From Micrococcus terreus (GTDB lineage: Bacteria > Actinomycetota > Actinomycetes > Actinomycetales > Micrococcaceae): a DNA stretch of 64,000 nt. Made by a program: the position numbers and the translations under genes. Where the stretch lies: NCBI RefSeq assembly GCF_900116905.1, contig NZ_FPCG01000001.1, forward strand, positions 248,001 to 312,000, written 5' to 3'. Shown piece by piece: positions 46,059 to 54,944 of this stretch. The notes under the pieces are model-generated. The model ran no database searches and was not told where the DNA came from. It was given only the letters and a program-made list of their open reading frames with translations. Position 1 is the first letter of the stretch; each line of letters opens with the position of its first letter.

Positions 46059-46107
46059 GATGAGCCGATGATGAGAACAGCGGCGGCGCAGATGAGGAAG
46101 CGGTGAG
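46059..46107. promoter_or_regulatory. Two pairs of GATGAG-type repeats with 11-bp period
   Basis: GATGAG at 46059, 46070 and 46091 and GGTGAG at 46102: each pair is spaced by 11 bp and the pairs by 21, so all face the same side of the helix. They lie between the TPR gene stop and the poly-Asp protein start and resemble the array at 23741-23768. Confidence 0.55.
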
Positions 46108-46109
46108 AA

Positions 46110-47954
46110 TCAATCCTGGTGGGGGTCTGCGGAGTCGGGCTCCTCGTCCGGCAGGTGGGCGACCTCGTCGGCGCGCTGACGTGCCTGGAGGGCGCCGTCG
46201 TCGTCCCCCAGCAGGTCCAGGGACTGGGCCAATCCCAGCCAGGCGGCCATCTGGACGTGCTGGGCGCCGTCCTGCTGGTCCGCGATGATGCGGAACAGAG
46301 TGGAGGCCTCTTCGGCGCGTTCCTGCTCGAGCAGGACGTAGGCGGCGAACAGCTCCGCGTTGGAGGCGGACGTGGAGTCCTGGGTGGCGGTGAACAGGTC
46401 TGCGGCGGTCAGCGCGGAGGAGACGGCGGCCGGTCCCTTCCGCAACGCCCACAGCGCCCGGGCCCGGGTGTCCGTGAAGTCGGCCTCGTGCCAGGCCGCC
46501 GAGGAGTCCTTGGCCAGGGCGATGGCCTCGTCCAGCAGGGCCACGCCGCTCTCGTCGCCCAGCTCGGCCAGCACATGGCCCAGGGCGTGCAGAGCCTGGG
46601 GGAGCACGGCGGGGTCCTGGTCCACGACCTCCCGGGAGAGTTCCACGGCGCGGCGGAAGCGGTCGGCCGCCTCCTCGGAGCGGTCCTCGCGGTTCAGCAG
46701 GGCGCCGGCGGCCAGGAGCATGCGGGCGGCCTCGTCCGGGGAGTCCGCCTCCAGGAACAGCTGCGCGGCCCGGTCCCAGTGCTTCAACGCCTCCTCGGGT
46801 CGGTCCTGATGCCGAGCGGCGTGTCCGAGGTCCACCAGGGCCCTGGCCAGACCGGGGAGCCGGTGTGCTGCCTCCTCCCGGCGGACCAGCCCGGCCAGGA
46901 CACGTTCGGCCAGAGCGTGCTCGTCGGCCTCCAGGAGCTGGTGACCCAGCGCCAGGGTGAGGGCGGAGGCCTCCGGGACCTCGCCCTGTTCGGCCTGGGC
47001 CACCGCGACCTTCCAGGCCAGGACGGAGGTCTGCTGGTCATCGGCGTCCGCCGCGATCCCGGCCAGCAGGGCCGCCGCCGAGGCCGAGCCCTTGCGGACG
47101 CCGGCGGCGGCGTGCAGCTCCACGGCACGCAGGGCATGGTCCGCGGCGAGGAAGCCATGCTCGGCCTCCTGTTCCACCACGGCCTTCAGCATCCATATGG
47201 CCGCGCGCACGGCCCGGTTGGCCGGAGCGGAGAGCACCAGGTTGGCGATCGCGTCGGCCTGCAGGGACTCGTGGGACATCAGGTGGACGTGGGCCAGGAA
47301 CATGCGGGTGGCGGCCCAGGTCTCCTCGGGGACCGGACTGTCCAGGGACTCACGCCGTTCGTACCAGGACAGGCACTCGGTGAGCAGCTCGTGGGCCTCC
47401 TCGAACCGACCGTCCTCGACGCGGCGCACGGCCAGGGCCACCAGGGCGTCTCCGAGGATGGAGTCCGCCGTGGTCTGGGACCGGCGTCGTTCCTGGTCCA
47501 GCACGCCCTCCAGCACCGTGGCCTCGAAGGGTTCCGGCTCGCGCAGGAGCATGGCGCCGAGCTCACGTTCCATCCTGGCCCGGTGGGGCTGGCCCCGATC
47601 CTCCAGCAGGGCGGCCCTGGACTCGATGTGCTCGCTGACCTCGGCCGTCCGTCCGGACATCTCGGCGATGGAGGCCAGGGCGCGCAGCAGACTCAGCCGC
47701 GTGGTCGGCTCCTGACCACCCGGGGCGTCGAGTCCGGCTCTGGCGGCCTCAGCGGCCCGGACAGGGTCTTCGGCATAGGCGGCCTCGTAGGCCTGGTCCA
47801 GCCAGCCGCGAGCCGTGTGCGGCTGATCGACCGTCTCCAGCGCAGCCGCTCGAGTGAGCACGGCCTGCAGCCGCGGTGCCAGATCCTCCGGCAGCGCCGG
47901 GCTCTGGTCCTGCCCTGGTCCCGGGGAGTCCTCCGGTGAGGTGTCCTCGCTCAT
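46110..47954 (-). CDS. Tetratricopeptide-repeat protein
   Basis: The protein is 614 aa, almost wholly helical and acidic. TPR-like helix pairs are clearest in ALVDLGHAARHQDRPEEALK, HWDRAAQLFLEADSPDEAAR and LLAAGALLNREDRSEEAADRF at about residues 380-460. There are no signal, membrane or catalytic motifs, so it is a cytoplasmic scaffold. Single gene with GGGAGGAG before the ATG; it is divergent from the NUDIX gene and upstream of the poly-Asp operon on the same strand. Confidence 0.85.
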   Translation of the reverse strand: MSEDTSPEDSPGPGQDQSPALPEDLAPRLQAVLTRAAALETVDQPHTARGWLDQAYEAAYAEDPVRAAEAARAGLDAPGGQEPTTRLSLLRALASIAEMSGRTAEVSEHIESRAALLEDRGQPHRARMERELGAMLLREPEPFEATVLEGVLDQERRRSQTTADSILGDALVALAVRRVEDGRFEEAHELLTECLSWYERRESLDSPVPEETWAATRMFLAHVHLMSHESLQADAIANLVLSAPANRAVRAAIWMLKAVVEQEAEHGFLAADHALRAVELHAAAGVRKGSASAAALLAGIAADADDQQTSVLAWKVAVAQAEQGEVPEASALTLALGHQLLEADEHALAERVLAGLVRREEAAHRLPGLARALVDLGHAARHQDRPEEALKHWDRAAQLFLEADSPDEAARMLLAAGALLNREDRSEEAADRFRRAVELSREVVDQDPAVLPQALHALGHVLAELGDESGVALLDEAIALAKDSSAAWHEADFTDTRARALWALRKGPAAVSSALTAADLFTATQDSTSASNAELFAAYVLLEQERAEEASTLFRIIADQQDGAQHVQMAAWLGLAQSLDLLGDDDGALQARQRADEVAHLPDEEPDSADPHQD

Positions 47955-48018
47955 CGGCTCCTCCCTTCAGGTCGGCGGTGGCAGGCCCGCCCATTATTCC
48001 AGACCTGCTCCCTGCTCC

Positions 48019-48024
48019 TACACT
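48019..48024 (+). promoter_or_regulatory. -10 box of NUDIX gene
   Basis: TACACT ends seven bases before the ATG at 48032, so +1 falls at or one base before the start codon. Confidence 0.5.
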
Positions 48025-48031
48025 GACGACT

Positions 48032-48493
48032 ATGGACTTCGACACCCGCGTGGGGGCATATGGCGTGGTGCTGCAGGAGGACCAGCTGCTGCTGAGCCTG
48101 TGGGACGGTCCGAACCATCCGGTGTGGACCCTGCCCGGCGGCGGCATGGAGGTCGGCGAGACCCCTGAGCAGTCCTGCATCCGCGAGATCGAGGAGGAGA
48201 CCGGGTACCACTCCGTCCTGCAGGGGCTGCTGGGCGTGACCAGCCGGACGATCCCCGCCGAGAGGAGACTGCACGGTCAGCCACGCCCGCTCCTGGCCGT
48301 GCAGGTGATCTTCCGCGCCCAGACCGTCTCCGGGACACTGCGGGCAGAGGTGGGCGGCTCCTCGATCGACGCGGCATGGCTGCCGCTCTCGGAGCTGGCC
48401 CGGCTGCGCACGGCCGAGCCCCACAGGGTCTCGCCCGTGGTGCTCGCCGCCCTCGAGCTGGCCGGGATCGACCTTCCGGAGGCCGCGGCATGA
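48032..48493 (+). CDS. NUDIX hydrolase
   Basis: The protein is 153 aa. The NUDIX box GGGMEVGETPEQSCIREIEE, then ETGY, matches GX5EX7REUXEEXGU. It hydrolyses a nucleoside diphosphate linked to another group; the exact substrate is unknown. The start at 48032 follows the TACACT box, giving MDFDTRVGAYGVVL, a normal family N-terminus. It overlaps the lipoprotein gene by 4 bp. Confidence 0.9.
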   Translation: MDFDTRVGAYGVVLQEDQLLLSLWDGPNHPVWTLPGGGMEVGETPEQSCIREIEEETGYHSVLQGLLGVTSRTIPAERRLHGQPRPLLAVQVIFRAQTVSGTLRAEVGGSSIDAAWLPLSELARLRTAEPHRVSPVVLAALELAGIDLPEAAA

Positions 48494-49587
48494 GCGATCC
48501 CCGCCGCCACCGACCGATCACCCTGGGCTGTCTCGGTCTGCTCGCCGGTCTGACGCTGGTCACCGGCTGCACTCAGGGGCCGGCCACTCCGCCGCCCAAT
48601 CCCACCGGCACGGCATCCACCCAGCCCGTGGAGACGGCGCTGACCCTGCATCCGGGCAGCTCCGCACAGGAGACGATCGTCGCCCACGTGCTGGCCCGGC
48701 ATCTCACCCACCGGGGTGCGCCCGCCGAGGTCGGCGAGGCCACGGCCGAGCCGTGGCAGCGGGTCACCGGTGAGGGCGCCGCCGTCGTGGACACCCTGGG
48801 GATGATGGCCCGCCTGGCACCGGACGAGGCGGCAGGACCGGTCCCGAGCCCGACGGCGGACCCCTCGCCCGAGCCGGACGCCTCGCTCTCGGCGGACGAG
48901 CCGACCGCATCACCGCATGCGGCCGGTCCAACCGCAGATGCAGAGGCCACGGAGTCGGTGGCACCGAAGCCCGTGCCCGGCGGGGAGGCCGCGCCGGACG
49001 CCGGGGCAGTGGCGCGGTGGGCCCGCGAGCAGCTGCCCGAGGGTGTCGAGCTGCTGGCCGAGTCCTCGGCCACACTGCGTCTGCAGGCGGTCACCACCGC
49101 GACCTTCGCCCGGCTCCATGAGCTGGACAGCCTGGTGGACCTGAACGGACAGTGTGAGGATCTTGCCCTAGCACCGCTGGCCTGGGGTGAGGTCGAGGCC
49201 GAGCGCCTCAGCGTCCTGGCCGGATGTGCCCCCCAGGAGTGGGTGGACACGGGGGACCGTCAGCCAGCCCTGGCCCTGGTGGCCGACGAGGCGCAGGTGG
49301 CGCTGCTGTACGGCACCGACCCGGCGATCAGTCATCACGCGCTGGTCCCGTTGGAGGACCCAGATCGGATCCTCCCGGAGGGGCGACTGGCGGTGGTAGC
49401 GGATCCGGACGGGCTTCCCCCTGAAGCACGGGGCGCGGTCTCTGAGGTGATGCAGCGGCTGGACGGTGCGCAGCTGGCGGAGCTGCAGAGCCTGCTGGAA
49501 GGACCTGACCCGCTGACCCCGGAGGAGGCGGCTCAGTACTGGCTGGTGCAGAACGGCCTGGAGACCCGGCCCGAGGGCTGGTTCTGA
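48490..49587 (+). CDS. OpuAC-like substrate-binding lipoprotein, divergent
   Basis: The protein is 365 aa with a lipoprotein signal (LLAGLTLVTGC, lipidated Cys near residue 27) and a Pro/Thr linker. The rest resembles the glycine-betaine-binding OpuAC fold, most clearly at its end: VMQRLDGAQLAELQSLLEG then LTPEEAAQYWLVQNGLE. An acidic, low-complexity insert (about residues 115-175) interrupts the N-terminal lobe, and the aromatic ligand cage is not evident. No permease or ATPase gene adjoins it. A solute-binding role is inferred. ATGA overlap with the NUDIX gene. Confidence 0.65.
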   Translation: MSDPRRHRPITLGCLGLLAGLTLVTGCTQGPATPPPNPTGTASTQPVETALTLHPGSSAQETIVAHVLARHLTHRGAPAEVGEATAEPWQRVTGEGAAVVDTLGMMARLAPDEAAGPVPSPTADPSPEPDASLSADEPTASPHAAGPTADAEATESVAPKPVPGGEAAPDAGAVARWAREQLPEGVELLAESSATLRLQAVTTATFARLHELDSLVDLNGQCEDLALAPLAWGEVEAERLSVLAGCAPQEWVDTGDRQPALALVADEAQVALLYGTDPAISHHALVPLEDPDRILPEGRLAVVADPDGLPPEARGAVSEVMQRLDGAQLAELQSLLEGPDPLTPEEAAQYWLVQNGLETRPEGWF

Positions 49588-49677
49588 TCCACCGCTGATC
49601 CGCTCCTGGACCACCATCTGACCTGTCACCGGTGTCATGAGGGGGCGTGGCCGTCGTCGGGTGGAATGATGGAGGCC

Positions 49678-50910
49678 ATGTCATCACCTCGGACCGGACA
49701 GATCAGGCAGTCCACGAAGCTGCTCAATGTGCGCTATGACGTGCGCGGCCCCATCCTGGAGGAGGCCCAGCGCATGGAGGCGGCGGGCCACCGGATCATG
49801 AAGCTGAACATTGGCAATCCGGCACCGTTCGGCTTCGAGGCGCCCACCGCGATCCTCAAGGACATGGTCTCCAACCTGCCGAACGCGCAGGGCTACTCGG
49901 ACTCCAAGGGCATCTACTCGGCGCGCACCGCGGTCAGCCAGTACTACCAGTCCCGCGGGATCATGGACATCGACGTGGATGACGTGTTCATCGGCAACGG
50001 CGTCTCCGAGCTGATCTCCATGGTGCTGCAGGCCCTGGTTGACGACGGCGACGAGATCCTGATCCCCTCCCCGGACTACCCGCTGTGGACCGGGGCGACC
50101 ACCCTCTCCGGCGGCAACGCCGTGCACTACCGCTGCGTGGAGGAGGAGGGGTGGGCCCCGGACCTGGAGGACATCGCCTCCAAGGTCACTGAACGGACCA
50201 AGGGGATCGTGATCATCAACCCCAACAACCCCACGGGCGCGGTCTACACCCGCGAGGTGCTGATGGGGGTGGTGGAGATCGCCCGGAAGAACAACCTGGT
50301 GCTGATGGCCGATGAGATCTACGAGAAGATCCTCTACGACGGCGCCCGTCACATCAACGCCGCCTCCCTCTCGGACGATGTGCTGACCCTGACCTTCTCC
50401 GGTCTGTCCAAGGCCTACCGGGTGGCCGGCTACCGTTCCGGCTGGGTGGCCGTCTCCGGACCCAAGCACCGCGCGCAGGACTTCCTCGAGGGCCTGACCC
50501 TGCTCTCCAACATGCGCATGTGCGCCAACGTCCCGGCCCAGCACGCCATCCAGACCGCCCTGGGTGGCTACCAGTCGATCAACGACCTGATCCTGCCGGG
50601 CGGGCGGCTGCTGGAGCAGCGCAACACCGCCCAGCGGCTGCTCTCCGAGATCCCCGGGGTCAGCGTGCAGCCGGCCGACGGCGCCCTGTACCTGTTCCCG
50701 CGGCTGGACCCCGAGGTCTACCCCATTGAGGATGACGAGCGCTTCGTCATCGACCTGCTGCGCCAGCAGAAGATCCTGGTCTCCCACGGCCGGGCCTTCA
50801 ACTGGCCGGACACCGACCATTTCCGCCTGGTGACCCTGCCTTCGGTCCACGACCTGGAGATCGCCATCGGACGGATCGCCGACTTCCTGGAGGACTACCG
50901 TGAGCGCTAA
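49678..50910 (+). CDS. PLP-dependent aminotransferase (AlaA-like, fold type I)
   Basis: The protein is 410 aa. It starts IRQSTKLLNVRYDVRGPI, typical of the AlaA/YfbQ subgroup; the PLP Lys lies in TLTFSGLSKAYRVAGYRSGW, with NPNNPTGAVYTREVL and MADEIYEKILYDG as further fold-I marks. It probably interconverts pyruvate and alanine with glutamate. The start is the ATG at 49678, where AATGAT supplies a -10 box; an ATG four codons upstream is possible. Its end overlaps the PPK2 gene by 11 bp. Confidence 0.9.
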   Translation: MSSPRTGQIRQSTKLLNVRYDVRGPILEEAQRMEAAGHRIMKLNIGNPAPFGFEAPTAILKDMVSNLPNAQGYSDSKGIYSARTAVSQYYQSRGIMDIDVDDVFIGNGVSELISMVLQALVDDGDEILIPSPDYPLWTGATTLSGGNAVHYRCVEEEGWAPDLEDIASKVTERTKGIVIINPNNPTGAVYTREVLMGVVEIARKNNLVLMADEIYEKILYDGARHINAASLSDDVLTLTFSGLSKAYRVAGYRSGWVAVSGPKHRAQDFLEGLTLLSNMRMCANVPAQHAIQTALGGYQSINDLILPGGRLLEQRNTAQRLLSEIPGVSVQPADGALYLFPRLDPEVYPIEDDERFVIDLLRQQKILVSHGRAFNWPDTDHFRLVTLPSVHDLEIAIGRIADFLEDYRER

Positions 50911-51781
50911 GAGACTGGTGATGGATCCGCCGCAGAACGCGGCCGCCCTGCTGCGGGCCCGGACCGCAGACGGTGCCCTGCTGGGCCCCCAGGACGTGGA
51001 CCCGGACACCAAGCCCGGATACGGCGGCGGCAAGGCCGAAGGTCAGGCCACCCTGGCGGCCCGGGCCACTCAGCTGGCCGATCTGCAGGAGCTGCTCTAC
51101 GCCAACGGCCGTGCCGAGACCGGCCAGGACCACTCGCTGCTGTTGGTGGTGCAGGCCATGGACACCGCCGGCAAGGGCGGGATCCTGCGCCACGTGGCCG
51201 GGGCCATGGACCCGCAGGGCGTGCGGGACGTCGCGTTCAAGAAGCCGACGGCGGAGGAGCTGGAGCACGATTTCCTGTGGCGCATCCGCAAGCATGTCCC
51301 CGAGCCGGGCATGGTCGGGGTGTTCGACCGCTCGCACTATGAGGACGTGCTGGTCCACCGGGTGCGTGAGCTGACCCCGCTGCCGGAGATCGAGCAGCGC
51401 TACCAGGCCATCCGCGACTTCGAGCAGGAGCTGGCCGATGCCGGCACCCGGATCATCAAGGTCATGCTCCACATCTCCCAGGACGAGCAGAAGGAGCGCC
51501 TGACCGAGCGGCTGGAACGGCCGGACAAGCACTGGAAGTACAACCCCGGGGACGTGGACGAGCGTGCCCTGTGGGATGAGTACATGGAGGCCTACCGGAT
51601 CGCCGTCGCCGAGACGGACGCCGACCACGCCCCGTGGTACATCGTCCCGGCCAACCGCAAGTGGTATTCGCGGATGGCGGTGCAGGAGCTGCTGATCGAG
51701 GCGCTGAGCGCCATGGATCTGTCCTGGCCGGTGGCCGACTTCGACGTCGAGGCCGAGAAGAGGCGCCTGGCCGCCAGCTGA
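50900..51781 (+). CDS. PPK2-family polyphosphate:nucleotide phosphotransferase
   Basis: The protein is 293 aa. Walker A is LVVQAMDTAGKGGILRHV; FKKPTAEELEHDFLWRI, VGVFDRSHYEDVLVHRV and the C-terminal WKYNPGDVDERALWDEYMEAY match PPK2. It transfers phosphate between polyphosphate and a nucleoside mono- or diphosphate. The class is not certain. It overlaps the aminotransferase gene by 11 bp. Confidence 0.94.
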   Translation: MSAKRLVMDPPQNAAALLRARTADGALLGPQDVDPDTKPGYGGGKAEGQATLAARATQLADLQELLYANGRAETGQDHSLLLVVQAMDTAGKGGILRHVAGAMDPQGVRDVAFKKPTAEELEHDFLWRIRKHVPEPGMVGVFDRSHYEDVLVHRVRELTPLPEIEQRYQAIRDFEQELADAGTRIIKVMLHISQDEQKERLTERLERPDKHWKYNPGDVDERALWDEYMEAYRIAVAETDADHAPWYIVPANRKWYSRMAVQELLIEALSAMDLSWPVADFDVEAEKRRLAAS

Positions 51782-51859
51782 CGGGTCCGCTGACCGGTCA
51801 CCCGGCTGTCCCGACGACGGCCGGTCGCCGGGTGCTTCTCAGGCCCCGGGGTGCCTGGC

Positions 51860-51865
51860 TAGGGT
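51860..51865 (+). promoter_or_regulatory. -10 box for leaderless DJ-1 gene transcript
   Basis: TAGGGT ends six bases before the ATG at 51872, predicting +1 on the start codon. Confidence 0.55.
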
Positions 51866-51871
51866 GGTGAC

Positions 51872-52474
51872 ATGAGCGAGAACAACACCCCGAACCAGAA
51901 CGCACAGACCCAGCAGCCCCTCTCCGGCAAGTCGGTGGCCTTCCTGGCCACCAGCGGCGTGGAGCAGGTTGAGCTGACCAGCCCGTGGGAGGCGGTCATC
52001 GCCGCTGGCGGGACCCCGGCCCTGGTCTCCACCGAGCAGGGCGACATCACCGCCATGCAGGGTGACTGGGAGCACGGCGAGTCCTTCCCGGTGGATCACC
52101 ATGTGGGCTCGGTGGAGTCCTCGGCCTTCGATGCCCTGGTCATGCCCGGCGGCACCCTGAACGCCGACTCCCTGCGCGAGGACGAGGACGTGCTGCGGTT
52201 CGTGCGCGGCTTCTTCGAGCAGCACAAGCCGGTCGCCGCGATCTGCCATGCCCCGTGGACCCTGATCAACGCCGGGGTGGTGGAGGGCCGGACGATGACC
52301 TCCTATTCCTCGCTCTCCACCGACCTGAAGAACGCCGGCGCCAACTGGGTGGACGAGCAGGTCGTGGTGGATGAGGGCCTGACCACCAGCCGCAACCCGG
52401 ACGACCTGGATGCGTTCAACGCCAAGATGGTCGAGGAGATCGCCGAGGGCAAGCACGAGGGCCAGACCGCCTGA
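51872..52474 (+). CDS. DJ-1/PfpI superfamily protein
   Basis: The protein is 200 aa. The fold has VAFLATSGVEQVELTSPWEA, FDALVMPGGTLNADSLREDE, and the nucleophile elbow VAAICHAPWTLINAG with the conserved Cys followed by His, as in PfpI/YhbO-type enzymes. Members act as proteases, deglycases or stress proteins; which applies here is unknown. Single gene followed by a long palindrome. Confidence 0.92.
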   Translation: MSENNTPNQNAQTQQPLSGKSVAFLATSGVEQVELTSPWEAVIAAGGTPALVSTEQGDITAMQGDWEHGESFPVDHHVGSVESSAFDALVMPGGTLNADSLREDEDVLRFVRGFFEQHKPVAAICHAPWTLINAGVVEGRTMTSYSSLSTDLKNAGANWVDEQVVVDEGLTTSRNPDDLDAFNAKMVEEIAEGKHEGQTA

Positions 52475-52488
52475 CCCCGCACCCGCTG

Positions 52489-52549
52489 ATCACATGCACG
52501 CCAACTGTGGTTCCGCCCGGCGCGTCGCCCGAGTTGGCGTGCACGTGAT
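52489..52549. repeat. 61-bp palindrome 3' of DJ-1 gene, family A-like architecture
   Basis: 18-bp arms (52489-52506 ATCACATGCACGCCAACT; 52532-52549) with one mismatch and a 25-nt spacer. Total length and spacer equal those of family A copy 1, but the arm sequence is unrelated. It lies between convergent genes. Confidence 0.75.
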
Positions 52550-52554
52550 GGGGG

Positions 52555-53267
52555 TCATGCAGCGGCGAGGATGCAGAACTCGTTGCCGCTGGGGTCCATC
52601 AAGATCGTCCACGGGAATCGGCCCGTAGGCGTGATCACCTCAGCCCCACCCCGCACGGCCACCTCCACGAGCTCCTCCTGGGTCTGGCCGTCCGTGGGGC
52701 GCACATCCAGGTGCATGCGGTTCTTGAGTGCGCCCTTCGGTCCCTGCTCCGGACACAGCTCCAGCAACGGGCCCTGACCGGAGGGGTGCCTCAACGCGGG
52801 CACCCGGTGGTCGGCCCGGTCCCAACCGGTCATCGCCTGCCAGAACTTCACGTCCCGGGCCGGCTCGGCACTGTCCAACGGCAGCGCGGCGACCGGTCCG
52901 GTGCCCTGATACTCGGGCCGGTCCTCCAGCACGCAGACGGGCGGCCCTCCGGATCGGCCAGCACCGTCCACGCCACCTCACCCTGACCGATGTCCAGGGG
53001 ACGCGCCCCCTGCGCGATCAGCCGCTCCACGGTCGCCGCGTGATCCGGCCCGCCGGCCAGGTCCAGGTGCAGGCGGTGCTCACGCGGGTCGGGCCCCAGC
53101 TCGGGGACCGTCTCGAAGCACAGGTCCATCCAGAACTCGCCCACGCGCAGGCGGGCCTCCCACAGGGTCGGTTCCCGGGTGATGATCTCGGCACCCAGCA
53201 CCTCGGCCCAGAACGTCCCGGCCGCGGCGGAGTCCACGCAGTCGAGATTGATGTTCTCCAGGCGCAT
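52555..53267 (-). pseudogene. Double VOC-domain (glyoxalase-like) protein, frameshifted
   Basis: The first half (53267 downward) encodes a VOC domain: MRLENINLDCVDSAAAGTFW to EVAWTVLADPEGRP. The second half, in another frame (about 52945-52555), continues PVCVLEDRPEY, then a second VOC domain (ARDVKFWQAMTGWDRAD to FPWTILMDPSGNEFCIL). The joint falls at about 52940-52950, where one missing base in a GGCCGCCC run restores a continuous protein of about 237 aa. It is either a young pseudogene or a sequencing error. The function before the shift is unknown. Confidence 0.8.
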
Positions 53268-53282
53268 GGCTGATCCGCGGTC

Positions 53283-53573
53283 TCAGTCGCCCTGCGCGGA
53301 GGGACCGTCCCCAGCGCCGGCCCGGGCGCGGACCTCATCGAGCTTCTGCCGGGCCCCGGCCAGCCACTGCTCGCAGCGGTCTGCCAGTGCCTCCCCGCGC
53401 TCCCACAGCGCCAGGGACTCCTCCAGCCCCGCCCCGCCGGCCTCCAACCGCCCCACGGTCTCCACGAGTTCGCTCCGGGCCTGTTCGTAGCTCATGGCGG
53501 CGATGTCCGAGGTGTCCGCCCCGGAGAAGCCCTCCACGGCCGGTTCGGATGAGGTCTGGTCTGCGGTGCTCAT
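53283..53573 (-). CDS. xseB: Exodeoxyribonuclease VII small subunit
   Basis: The protein is 96 aa with a disordered acidic N-terminus, then the two-helix XseB domain: [40 protein letters not shown] and [11 protein letters not shown]. It activates XseA for degrading single-stranded DNA. The ATG overlaps the xseA stop by 4 bp. Confidence 0.95.
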   Translation of the reverse strand: MSTADQTSSEPAVEGFSGADTSDIAAMSYEQARSELVETVGRLEAGGAGLEESLALWERGEALADRCEQWLAGARQKLDEVRARAGAGDGPSAQGD

Positions 53574-54850
53574 GTGTGGTCCTCTGCGCTCGTGCTCTCG
53601 GGGGTGTGGGTGTCGGTGGTGGTGGCGCCGATCCGTCCGGCGGCCACCAGGATGTCCAGGGCGTCCCCGGCGTTGACCTGGTCTGCACGCCGGATCACCT
53701 CACCGGCGTGCTGGACCACGGCATAGCCTCGGTCCAGTGTGTGCTGGGGGGACAGGGAGCGCACGCGCGCCCGCAGATGCCCGACGACGTCCGCCTCCCT
53801 GGTCAGTGCGCTCGCCAGGGCGGTGCGAGAGCGGTCCACGAGGCGCTGGACATCCTCGGCGCGATCGCTCACCAGGCGCTCCGGCTGGGCCATCACCGGA
53901 CGGGTGCGCAGTGCCTCCAGGCGCTGGGCCTCATGCCGGACGAGCCGCTCCACTCCGGCGGCCAAACGTAGTCGGGCGTCGGTGATGCCAGCCAGCTCCA
54001 GGGCGGCATCCGGGACGATCCTCTTGGCCGCGTCGGTCGGCGTGGAGGCGCGCAGGTCGGCCACATCGTCCAGCACGGGCCGGTCGGCCTCGTGGCCGAT
54101 CGCCGAGACCACAGGGGTCTGGGCGGCGGCCACCGCGCGGACCAGGGCCTCGTCGCTGAAGGGCAGGATGACCTCCTCCAGGGCACCACCGCCGCGGGCG
54201 ATGACGATCACGTCTACCTCCGGGTGGGCATCCAGATCGGCCAGTGCCGCCATCACCTCCCTCGGTGCGTGGGCACCCTGGACGGCGACCTCGCGCACCT
54301 CGAACTGGGCGGCGGGCCAGCGCAGCAGGGTGTTGCGGATGACGTCCTTCTGCGCGTCGGAGTCCTTGCCCGTGATGAGTCCGATCCGGTGCGGCAGCAG
54401 CGGCAGGGGCTGCTTCAGGGAGGGGTCCAGCAGCCCTTCGGCGTCCAGGGCCCGGCGCAGGTTCTCCACCCGGGCCAGCAGGTCCCCGATCCCCACCGGA
54501 CGCATGGCCGAGACGATCATGCTCAGTCGCCCGGTCTTGGTGTAGAAGCTGGGCTTGACGCAGGCCACCACGCGCGAACCCTGCTGGACGGTGCCCTCCA
54601 GGGTGGCGGCCACGTTCCTCCAGGCGATGACCGGCAGGGAGTAGTCCTCATCCAGGTCCCGCAGGGTCATCCAGGCGTTCCCGCGGATCACCTTGTACTC
54701 GATCAGCTGCCCCTCGATCCAGGCCTGCGGGGCACGCTCGATGTACTTCTTCAGGTTCTCCGAGAGCAGACGCAGCGGCCAGGGCTGCTCGGCGCTGGTC
54801 CCGGCAGCGGTGGCCGGCAGCGAACTGGGGGCAGGGGAGGAGTCCACCAC
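53570..54850 (-). CDS. xseA: Exodeoxyribonuclease VII large subunit
   Basis: The protein is 426 aa with an N-terminal OB fold (residues about 30-125) and the catalytic XseA domain containing [38 protein letters not shown] and [20 protein letters not shown]. It cuts single-stranded DNA into oligonucleotides with XseB. The start is GTG at 54850 or the adjacent GTG at 54847; a TAGGAA box at 54859-54854 would begin transcription on the latter. It is divergent from the membrane protein gene. Confidence 0.95.
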   Translation of the reverse strand: MVDSSPAPSSLPATAAGTSAEQPWPLRLLSENLKKYIERAPQAWIEGQLIEYKVIRGNAWMTLRDLDEDYSLPVIAWRNVAATLEGTVQQGSRVVACVKPSFYTKTGRLSMIVSAMRPVGIGDLLARVENLRRALDAEGLLDPSLKQPLPLLPHRIGLITGKDSDAQKDVIRNTLLRWPAAQFEVREVAVQGAHAPREVMAALADLDAHPEVDVIVIARGGGALEEVILPFSDEALVRAVAAAQTPVVSAIGHEADRPVLDDVADLRASTPTDAAKRIVPDAALELAGITDARLRLAAGVERLVRHEAQRLEALRTRPVMAQPERLVSDRAEDVQRLVDRSRTALASALTREADVVGHLRARVRSLSPQHTLDRGYAVVQHAGEVIRRADQVNAGDALDILVAAGRIGATTTDTHTPESTSAEDHT

Positions 54851-54873
54851 TCATTCCTACCACCCGTGGACAC

Positions 54874-54879
54874 TACGCT
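54874..54879 (+). promoter_or_regulatory. -10 box of membrane protein gene
   Basis: TACGCT predicts a start near 54886, leaving a 59-nt leader with GGAGG before the GTG at 54945. Confidence 0.4.
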
Positions 54880-54944
54880 GGACGGGTCGGTCCACACCCC
54901 GGCTCTGTCCTGCACAGCACACCCCGTTCCCCCTGGAGGTCCCG

